In this document: piece by piece, positions 7,546 to 14,081 of the stretch
How the letters are laid out: each line of letters begins with the position of its first letter
Position numbering within the stretch: the stretch's first letter is position 1
DNA from: CAG-826 sp964504595
Lineage (GTDB): Bacteria > Bacillota_I > Bacilli_A > RFN20 > CAG-826
Reading direction: 5' to 3'
Length of the DNA stretch: 64,000 nucleotides
Assembly (NCBI GenBank): GCA_964504595.1
Contig: CAZDEE010000001.1
Span: 1-64,000 of the forward strand
Notes under the pieces: generated by a model
The model's input: the letters and a program-made list of their open reading frames with translations, nothing else
Database searches by the model: none
What the model was told of the DNA's origin: nothing
Translations under genes and position numbers: made by a program

Positions 7546-8508
7546 CTATCTCAATTTTTCAATAACATGAATTAAATCATCATGTTTTGTACGTTTCATT
7601 GACAAAGCTTCCATTATATCGTAATCGACAATATTGTCGCCTCTAACGCCAACGCAACGGCCGCCTTTTCCCGCAACTAATAATTCAACTGCATATGTGG
7701 CGAGTTGGGCTGCTAAAACACGATCGCGTGCTGATGGAGAACCTCCACGTTGAATTCGACCTAAAACTTCGGATTTTGCTTCGATTCCGGCAATATTCTC
7801 GATTTCTTTTGCAAGTGCATTTACATCAAAAATCTTTTCAGTAACAATAACAATAATGTGGCTACGACCATTTTCATGCATTTTCTTAATTTGATTTGCT
7901 ATTTCTTCCGCTGTTAATTTGTAATCGCTTGAAATGATTAAATCGGCACCGCAAGCAATACCAGCATAGATAGCTAAATCGCCACAATATCTTCCCATTA
8001 CTTCAATAACTGAGCAGCGATGATGGGAAAAAGATGTATCTCTTAACTTTGAAACGGCATCACAAATGGTATTTAAACATGTATCAAATCCAATTGTGTA
8101 ATCGGTTGATGCGATATCGTTATCAATAGTTCCTGGGATGGCAATACAATTGATTCCCATTGCTGTTAAAGCTTTTGCGCCCATATAGGTGCCATCGCCT
8201 CCAATAACTACTAAAGCATCAATGCCTCTTTTTCTAAGATTATCGACCGCAATTTGTCTTACTTTTTCTTCTTTGAATTCAGGAAGACGAGCTGAGTGAA
8301 TAATTGTTCCTCCTCTTGTAATGATTTCACTTACAAAAGAACGATCAACTTCTTGAATATTGTCATCAATTAGTCCTTTATATCCATCATAAACAACATA
8401 CATTTCTTTTCCTTCTGAAAGACCTGCACGTATAACCGCACGAACTGCGGCATTCATTCCTGGAGCATCTCCTCCAGATGTTAAAACTCCAATTTTATTA
8501 ATAGTCAT
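7546..8508 (-). CDS. pfkA: ATP-dependent 6-phosphofructokinase
   Basis: Phosphorylates fructose-6-phosphate to the 1,6-bisphosphate. The start at 8508 follows GGAGG by eight bases and gives 320 residues, the standard length for bacterial PfkA; a longer frame begins seven codons earlier with no ribosome binding site. Motifs: GVLTSGGDAPGMNAAVRA at the N-terminus, GGDGTYMGA for ATP, PGTIDNDI with the catalytic aspartate, and EVMGRYCGDLA. GGDGT with glycine after GD (rather than the PPi-type residue) supports ATP as donor. First gene of the pfkA-pyk-ROK-degV group. A possible extended -10 (TGGTAAAAT on the minus strand, complement of 8548-8540) lies upstream. Confidence 0.97.
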   Translation of the reverse strand: MTINKIGVLTSGGDAPGMNAAVRAVIRAGLSEGKEMYVVYDGYKGLIDDNIQEVDRSFVSEIITRGGTIIHSARLPEFKEEKVRQIAVDNLRKRGIDALVVIGGDGTYMGAKALTAMGINCIAIPGTIDNDIASTDYTIGFDTCLNTICDAVSKLRDTSFSHHRCSVIEVMGRYCGDLAIYAGIACGADLIISSDYKLTAEEIANQIKKMHENGRSHIIVIVTEKIFDVNALAKEIENIAGIEAKSEVLGRIQRGGSPSARDRVLAAQLATYAVELLVAGKGGRCVGVRGDNIVDYDIMEALSMKRTKHDDLIHVIEKLR

Positions 8509-8740
8509 AAATATAACCTCCGCTTTCACATACAGTTCTATTTTACCACTTTAATTAATATAATTAAAGAATATGAAAACAAAAATTAAATATTAAGAAT
8601 AAAGTAGTTTAAAAAGTGGATGTAATATTGAATTTTGCTTCGTTTGATTTATTAAAAATTCATTTATCTTATTAAAAAATGATTATATTTTGGTTTTAAA
8701 TGTTTAAAAATAATTTTTATATTTTGTGTTTAACTATTAT
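8509..8740. other. Divergent intergenic region
   Basis: Very AT-rich spacer between the divergent pfkA and ABC transporter genes. Apart from the candidate extended -10 for pfkA near 8540-8548 I see no hairpin, repeat or reading frame of note. Confidence 0.4.
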
Positions 8741-8769
8741 TTGACAATGACTATGCTAAGACCTAAACT
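8741..8769 (+). promoter_or_regulatory. Promoter of the ABC transporter pair
   Basis: A perfect TTGACA at 8741-8746, a 17-base spacer, and TAAACT at 8764-8769. The -10 is imperfect. It lies about 28 bases before the first ATG of the operon. Confidence 0.6.
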
Positions 8770-8796
8770 TAAATTAACAGGAGGATACTTAAAAAT

Positions 8797-9510
8797 ATGA
8801 GCGATATTTTAGTAGAAACGCGTGGACTAACTAAAAAATATAAGGATGTTTTAGCTTTAGATTCAGTTAATCTTATATTGGAAAAAGGAAAAATTTATGG
8901 TTTGTTAGGTCCAAATGGAGCTGGTAAAACTACATTAATAAAAATCATAACAGGATTAATAAGAAATTATGAAGGACAAGTTTTTGTTAATGAGCAACCT
9001 TTAGGAATTGAATCAAAAAAGATAATTTCTTTCTTACCAGATCATGAGTATATTGATGATTCTTGGACAGTTAATTATGCACTAGAGTATTATGGAGACT
9101 TTTTTGATGATTTTGATAAAGATAAAGCAATTAAATTATTTAAACAATTAGATATTCCTTTTGATAGGCACTTTAAAACATTATCGAAAGGCACAAAAGA
9201 AAAAGTTCAATTGATATTGTGTCTATCAAGAAAAGCGGAAATATATATATTTGATGAACCAATTGCGGGCGTAGATCCTGCTGCTAGAGACTTAATATTT
9301 AAGCTCATTATGGAAAACTATAATAATAAAGCTAGTATTTTAATATCTACCCATTTAATTGCAGATGCTGAAGGGATTCTTGATAATTTTATATTTATTA
9401 AAAAAGGTCGAATTGTTAAATTTGGTGATGTAAAGAAAGTGAAAGAAGAAACTGGTAAGACACTTGATGAAATATTTAGGGAGGATTTTAAATGTTTAAG
9501 CGACTTTTAA
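8797..9510 (+). CDS. ABC transporter ATP-binding protein
   Basis: A 237-residue ATPase that would power an exporter on the cytoplasmic face. Motifs in order: Walker A GPNGAGKTT near residue 40; a short Q-loop region; signature LSKGTKEKVQ near 130, where LSKG replaces LSGG; Walker B IYIFDEP near 150; and H-loop ISTHLI near 185. The LSKG signature and the lack of membrane segments match the small exporters of the YtrB/EcsA/GntR-linked class. It overlaps the permease gene by 19 bases, with the permease ribosome binding site inside its 3' end. No GntR regulator lies adjacent. Substrate unknown. Confidence 0.88.
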   Translation: MSDILVETRGLTKKYKDVLALDSVNLILEKGKIYGLLGPNGAGKTTLIKIITGLIRNYEGQVFVNEQPLGIESKKIISFLPDHEYIDDSWTVNYALEYYGDFFDDFDKDKAIKLFKQLDIPFDRHFKTLSKGTKEKVQLILCLSRKAEIYIFDEPIAGVDPAARDLIFKLIMENYNNKASILISTHLIADAEGILDNFIFIKKGRIVKFGDVKKVKEETGKTLDEIFREDFKCLSDF

Positions 9511-10289
9511 AGCATCAACTAAAAACAACATGGAAAGAGTTTAATATTGCTTATGCATTAGTAATTCTAGTAAGTGTGTTTTTAGGGATCTCAATCGTTA
9601 GTAAAAGCGATACTTTGATGGTCATTTCAATGATTTTATATGCTTTTTCTATTATTGGAGTTTTAGGATTAGCTATTAAGTTCTTCATAAAACTATTTTA
9701 TAGTTCAACTTATGGAAAACGAGCATTTTTAACTTTTACCTTACCAATTTCTACTCATTCACTCATTCTTTCAAAAATAGTTTCATCATTACTTTATTTA
9801 TTCGGATTCTTTTTATCCGGAACTATCTCAGTTTTAGTTTTATTATTAATTGTTGATGCAAGCAGCTTAAATGCAATATTCCCAGTTATTGGCGAGTTGT
9901 TATCTTTGATAAGTATCAATCCATTTATTTCGTTCTTATATATATTTGAAAGTGCAGTTTCTTTAGTTGCAGAACTTATATTAATTCAATTTGTGTGTGC
10001 TTATGCACAAACACTTACAAGTTCAAAAAAGAAAGAAAATATGGTATTTGTTATTTACATAGTTGCAAGCATGTTATTCGCAATTGTTATGGCAATGGAT
10101 CCTATTTCAATGCATGTAGCTTTGAATAATACAACCGGTAAGATAAGCTTTATTGTGTTAAATGAGACAAATTCTATGGATTATACTAGCGTGTTCTCTA
10201 TTTGGTCACTTCTTGTAGAAATTGGCAAAATGGTTGGAATGTATTTCTGGACAGTTCATATAATTGATAAAAAAATTGAAATCCAATAA
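9492..10289 (+). CDS. ABC transporter permease, six-helix
   Basis: A 265-residue membrane protein with about six hydrophobic segments (near residues 20-45, 50-70, 100-125, 140-165, 185-205 and 235-255), as in ABC-2-type exporter permeases. The ATG follows a GGGAGG ribosome binding site within the end of the ATPase gene, and the overlap indicates coupled translation. The cluster has no other component, so the transporter is probably a homodimer of each subunit. The substrate cannot be predicted; relatives export peptides or handle antimicrobial stress. A strong terminator follows. Confidence 0.75.
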   Translation: MFKRLLKHQLKTTWKEFNIAYALVILVSVFLGISIVSKSDTLMVISMILYAFSIIGVLGLAIKFFIKLFYSSTYGKRAFLTFTLPISTHSLILSKIVSSLLYLFGFFLSGTISVLVLLLIVDASSLNAIFPVIGELLSLISINPFISFLYIFESAVSLVAELILIQFVCAYAQTLTSSKKKENMVFVIYIVASMLFAIVMAMDPISMHVALNNTTGKISFIVLNETNSMDYTSVFSIWSLLVEIGKMVGMYFWTVHIIDKKIEIQ

Positions 10290-10292
10290 ATT

Positions 10293-10318
10293 GATGGAGT
10301 TTATCTCCATCTTTTTTT
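10293..10318 (+). terminator. Terminator of the ABC transporter operon
   Basis: Stem GATGGAG at 10293-10299 with CTCCATC at 10305-10311, a five-base loop, and a seven-T tail. Confidence 0.9.
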
Positions 10319-10334
10319 CCACATTTTTAACGAA

Positions 10335-10343
10335 TTATCCACA
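10335..10343 (+). promoter_or_regulatory. Consensus DnaA box upstream of dnaB
   Basis: TTATCCACA, an exact match to the strong DnaA-box consensus, lies about 40 bases upstream of the candidate dnaB -10 element. The initiator DnaA could bind here and regulate the primosome operon. I see only one full match; nothing suggests an origin. Confidence 0.6.
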
Positions 10344-10360
10344 ACTTTTTTGCTGTTGTC

Positions 10361-10389
10361 TTTAAAAGATAAGTAAAAGAATATATAAT
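10361..10389 (+). promoter_or_regulatory. Promoter of dnaB-dnaI
   Basis: A perfect TATAAT at 10384-10389 with a weak -35 (TTTAAA at 10361-10366) at 17-base spacing. The -10 overlaps the upstream in-frame ATG at 10388, which therefore cannot be the translation start. Confidence 0.6.
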
Positions 10390-10411
10390 GTTAAGAAATG
10401 GGGTGAGCGAT

Positions 10412-11674
10412 ATGAAATATGCAAAACAAGATGATTGGCTAGAAATAAGATTGGGAAGTATTATTAGTGATTATGATCGTCGATTACTTACAATTTTATA
10501 TCAACCTCTTATTGGCTATACCTCTTTAGCCCTTTATTTTACTCTTTGGGCAGAACATGACCGTAAGGCATATCAAGAAATTTGCACTCATGAAAACTTA
10601 TTCACTTTTATGCAAATTTCCGCAAGTGAATTTCAAAAAGCAAAAGAAAAATTAGAAGCGGTGGGCTTATTAAGAACATATTATCGTGAAGATAAAGGAA
10701 TTTCTTATTTTGTTTATACATTGTATGCGCCAAAACAACCGGGTGATTTTTTTGAAGATCCATTATTTTCTGGATTATTTGAAAAGTATTTAGGTCATAT
10801 AGAAGCAACAAAGATTGCAAGAACTTTTACAACAAATCATGATTATAGTAATTTAAAAGAAATATCAGCATCGTTTAGTAGTGTTTTTCTACCTGACTTA
10901 GACGATCCTTGTTATAGTAAAGCTTCGACATTAGCTAAGGGAAGCAAAAGAAAAAAAGTTTATGGTGATGTCAAGTGTGAATTTGATTTTGGTACATTTT
11001 TTGATGTATTGAAAAATAAATATGGATTTGCTAGTGAAAAAATCTTTACTGCAAAAGAAAGAAAAGAAATTGAACGTGTCGCTACACTTTTTGGTTTAGA
11101 TGGCTCTTCTATGGCAGATGTTGTTAATCGTACCTATTATCGAAATGAGGATGGAAAGGCAATATTCCGTTTGGATTTATTAAAAAAATATTGTCAAGAT
11201 GAACTTTATTTTCCAAGTATGGGAAAAGTTAAAGGTACAAAAAGTCAAATTACTTCAACTTCTAGAATTGCAAAGAAAATTGAGCTTCTTGAAACGATGT
11301 CTTGTTATGAATATTTAAAAATAAAGCAAAACATGACAGAACCAGTCTCAAGTGACATAGCCTTAATTGATAGATTGTCTTCAAAATTAAAACTACCTCC
11401 AAGTGTTATTAATACCCTTGTGGATTATGTTTTAGATGTCAAAGATAATACGCTTCCGGCTTCTTTTACTGAAAAAATTGGCGCAAGTTTAGCTAGAGCA
11501 AATATCACAAACGCCCTTGATGCGATGAACTTCTTAAATAAAAAGCGATATAAGAAGAATGAACCAACTGAAGTAGTAAGTGGTGAAGTTCAACAAGAAG
11601 TTATTGAAAATGATAATCAAAATGATGAAGATGTTGATTTAGATACATTGATTAGAGAACTACAAGGAGAATAA
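10412..11674 (+). CDS. dnaB: Replication initiation and membrane attachment protein DnaB
   Basis: The Bacillota-type DnaB, not the helicase: with DnaD and DnaI it loads the replicative helicase at oriC. The start at 10412 follows a GGGGTGAG site; the ATG at 10388 is in the promoter. The 420-residue protein has an N-terminal winged-helix-like region (DYDRRLLTILYQPLIGYTSL) and a C-terminal DnaD-like domain (about residues 270-360, with YEYLKIKQNMTEP and VINTLVDYVLDV), and an acidic tail. It is followed two bases later by dnaI, its functional partner. The DnaA box upstream suggests control by the initiator. Confidence 0.9.
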   Translation: MKYAKQDDWLEIRLGSIISDYDRRLLTILYQPLIGYTSLALYFTLWAEHDRKAYQEICTHENLFTFMQISASEFQKAKEKLEAVGLLRTYYREDKGISYFVYTLYAPKQPGDFFEDPLFSGLFEKYLGHIEATKIARTFTTNHDYSNLKEISASFSSVFLPDLDDPCYSKASTLAKGSKRKKVYGDVKCEFDFGTFFDVLKNKYGFASEKIFTAKERKEIERVATLFGLDGSSMADVVNRTYYRNEDGKAIFRLDLLKKYCQDELYFPSMGKVKGTKSQITSTSRIAKKIELLETMSCYEYLKIKQNMTEPVSSDIALIDRLSSKLKLPPSVINTLVDYVLDVKDNTLPASFTEKIGASLARANITNALDAMNFLNKKRYKKNEPTEVVSGEVQQEVIENDNQNDEDVDLDTLIRELQGE

Positions 11675-11676
11675 AA

Positions 11677-12585
11677 ATGAAAAAAGGAACAATAAAAAAA
11701 ATATTAATAAGCAATGATTTAGATCGATTTAAAGAAGAAGAATTAAATGCTTTATATAATGATTCATTAATGCAAAAGTACTTAAGTGAATTGAATATAA
11801 ATGTAGAACTTGTTAATGAATATTTAGATATTTTTCTTGATATAAATGATGATTTACATTATTGCGCTTCTTGTCCGGGTCTAGAAAAATGCAAAAAAAA
11901 GAATCCTTGTTTATTAATAAAGCCAGAAATTGATGGAGACTATATTGAAAGAAAAATGGTATTCTGTCCAAAAATGATTCAAAAAAGAGAATTAGAAAAT
12001 AAGTTTATTACCCGTGATTTCAATTATGAATGGGTTGGAAAATCAATGTACAATAAAGTGGATTTTGATATTTCGGAGATAAGAAAACCTTTGATTATTA
12101 AATGCCGAGATTTATTAAAAAGTGACTCGAAAGATTGGTTATATCTATATGGGCCAAGTAGATTAGGAAAATCATATATTGTTGCGATACTAATTCAAGA
12201 TTTGTTGAAAAAGAATGAAGGGGAAAAATGTGCATTTCTTGATTCACCAACTCGAATTAAAGAGCTAAATGATTTATCATTCACAAATAAAGAAGAGTTT
12301 AATGAGCTTTTAAAAAAATATATGAATGTCGATTATTTAGTATTAGATGATTTTGGTAATGAGTATAAAAATGAATATATAAGAGATACAATTATCTATC
12401 CTTTATTAAGTTATCGCGCAAAAGAAAATAAGCCAGTTTATTTTACTTCTCATTACAGTATAAAAGATTTAGTTTCATTATATGGAATTAATTCTTTAGG
12501 AAAAATCAAATCTCAATCATTAGGTGATTTGATTAAGATAATGTCGAAAAAAGAGATTCATTTAGAAGGAGTTAAAATCTATTAA
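11677..12585 (+). CDS. dnaI: Primosomal helicase loader DnaI
   Basis: An AAA+ ATPase that loads the replicative helicase onto single-stranded DNA. The 302-residue protein has an N-terminal cysteine/histidine cluster (HYCASCPGLEKCKKKNPC, about residues 61-80) matching the zinc-binding helicase-interaction domain of DnaI. The AAA+ domain follows, with Walker A GPSRLGKS at residues 159-166, Walker B YLVLDDFG near 222, and a sensor region TSHYS. It follows dnaB by two bases and is the second gene of a two-gene operon, as in Bacillus. Confidence 0.93.
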   Translation: MKKGTIKKILISNDLDRFKEEELNALYNDSLMQKYLSELNINVELVNEYLDIFLDINDDLHYCASCPGLEKCKKKNPCLLIKPEIDGDYIERKMVFCPKMIQKRELENKFITRDFNYEWVGKSMYNKVDFDISEIRKPLIIKCRDLLKSDSKDWLYLYGPSRLGKSYIVAILIQDLLKKNEGEKCAFLDSPTRIKELNDLSFTNKEEFNELLKKYMNVDYLVLDDFGNEYKNEYIRDTIIYPLLSYRAKENKPVYFTSHYSIKDLVSLYGINSLGKIKSQSLGDLIKIMSKKEIHLEGVKIY

Positions 12586-12594
12586 CTTTTGTGT

Positions 12595-12651
12595 AAAAAA
12601 AAGATAAAAAGAAACTATATTTAACTTATTAAACATAATTAACTTTTTATC
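12595..12651 (-). terminator. Weak terminator of dnaE-polA-mutM/coaE
   Basis: On the minus strand GATAAAAAG (complement of 12651-12643) can pair with CTTTTTATC (12611-12603) across a long AT-rich loop and is followed by an eight-T tail (12602-12595). The stem is weak and AT-rich. Confidence 0.4.
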
Positions 12652-12666
12652 AAAAAATATAAACCA

Positions 12667-14070
12667 CTAATTGTGTGATAAATTACTTATTATTTCATAT
12701 AGCATTGAACGTAGTGTTTCAATGCTATTTTTTGTATCTAAATAATAGGTAACAGCATCAGAATAAGGGTATTCTTCGCCAAGATAGTTCATTTTAATCA
12801 TTTTATCGATTTGAGCTTGATTTCTTTTTGAAAGGTTTCTGTATTGGTTTTTGTTATTAATCTTAATTGCAATAGTTATAGTGCATAAATCATCAAAGTT
12901 AGATTCAAATAGAAGAGGAATTTCTAAAGTAATAATATTTTTTTTAGATTTATTAATAAAATTAATAAGCTTTTCTCTAACTAAAGGATGGATAAATTTA
13001 TCTAGCGTTTTAAGTTTACTATTATCGTTTGCAATAGCATTTCTAAGTAATTCTTTATTAAAATCTCCATTTTCTGTAATAAGATTGATTTTAAGTAACT
13101 TCTCAATTTCTTTAATAATATGAATATCTTTATATAAAGAAGATACAACATCATCACATGAAATGGTATCAGTTCCTAATTCTTTTAATATTTTAAGTGC
13201 GGTTGATTTACCTGATCCAATCGCACCTGTTAATCCGATAATAGTTTTATTAGTTAGTTTTTGACATCTTGGACAATAAGTTGTGCCTCTTCCTCCAACA
13301 GTAGTTTTTAATAATTTACTGCCGCAAATAGGACATGATTGTCCTTTTTTTCCATAGACTAAGAGTTCCTCTTGGAATAGACCATTTACTTCTCTAGAAG
13401 CATGATATGATTTAATTGTTGAGCCTCCTAATTCAATTGCTTTTAATAAAGTTCTTTTTGAGGCTTCTAAAATGTTTTTCCAATCATCTTCTAAGAGTGT
13501 TTTTGCAATTCTTTGCGGATGTATTTTAGCTAGAAATAAGGTTTCATCGACATAAATATTTCCTAATCCAGAGACAAAAGTTTGATCTAAAAGAAGTGAT
13601 TTGATAGGCTTTGTAGATTTTTTCCCCTTTTCATATAAAACTTTATAATCATCAATTTCTAAAGGTTCTTGCCCTAAAGAACTTAACCAACAATCAGAGA
13701 TTAATTCATTTTGATGTACAATCTTCATGACTCCAAATTTACGTGAATCATCGTAGCAGACTTTTTGATTGCTATCTAAATAAAAGATAACTCGAGCAAA
13801 ACGGCTATTATCTTCATTTAAATCATAAAAATAATATTTGCCTTCCATTCTTAAATGAGATATCAAAGCGTAATTATTTTCAAATTTAAATATTAGATAC
13901 TTTCCTTTTCTATCAATATCTGTAATTTTTGTATTTTTTATTAAATTTAAACTCTCTAATGAAGAATGAATCATTCTTCCGTATAGGACTTCAATCTCAA
14001 TAAATGCATGGCCTACTAATCGAGGTGATAATATTCTTCTTATAGTTTCTACTTCAGGTAATTCAGGCAT
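12667..14070 (-). CDS. Fused formamidopyrimidine-DNA glycosylase / dephospho-CoA kinase
   Basis: A 467-residue fusion of two enzymes that are usually separate adjacent genes. Residues 1 to about 270 are MutM/Fpg, which removes oxidised purines: the start MPELPEVE supplies the catalytic Pro2 and Glu3, LRMEGKY and the helix-two-turn-helix follow, and a zinc finger has cysteines at 246, 249, 266 and 269. CoaE begins only about five residues later: TIIGLTG then GAIGSGKST at 282-290, with the DD pair of the CoaE core and LDKFIHPLVREKL downstream. CoaE catalyses the last step of CoA synthesis. No ATG or ribosome binding site lies between the domains, and no stop or frameshift separates them. The start at 14070 follows GAGGTGAG by five bases. 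The gene lies 11 bases after polA. Confidence 0.9.
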   Translation of the reverse strand: MPELPEVETIRRILSPRLVGHAFIEIEVLYGRMIHSSLESLNLIKNTKITDIDRKGKYLIFKFENNYALISHLRMEGKYYFYDLNEDNSRFARVIFYLDSNQKVCYDDSRKFGVMKIVHQNELISDCWLSSLGQEPLEIDDYKVLYEKGKKSTKPIKSLLLDQTFVSGLGNIYVDETLFLAKIHPQRIAKTLLEDDWKNILEASKRTLLKAIELGGSTIKSYHASREVNGLFQEELLVYGKKGQSCPICGSKLLKTTVGGRGTTYCPRCQKLTNKTIIGLTGAIGSGKSTALKILKELGTDTISCDDVVSSLYKDIHIIKEIEKLLKINLITENGDFNKELLRNAIANDNSKLKTLDKFIHPLVREKLINFINKSKKNIITLEIPLLFESNFDDLCTITIAIKINNKNQYRNLSKRNQAQIDKMIKMNYLGEEYPYSDAVTYYLDTKNSIETLRSMLYEIISNLSHN

Positions 14071-14081
14071 ATGTCTCACCT

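Noticed and set aside
8741..10289. Antimicrobial self-immunity cassette
   Set aside because: The ABC pair has no adjacent peptide, regulator or biosynthetic gene; only an exporter call is justified.
10335..10343. A replication origin at the DnaA box
   Set aside because: Only one full box is seen, with no cluster, no AT-rich unwinding pattern and no dnaA or dnaN gene nearby.
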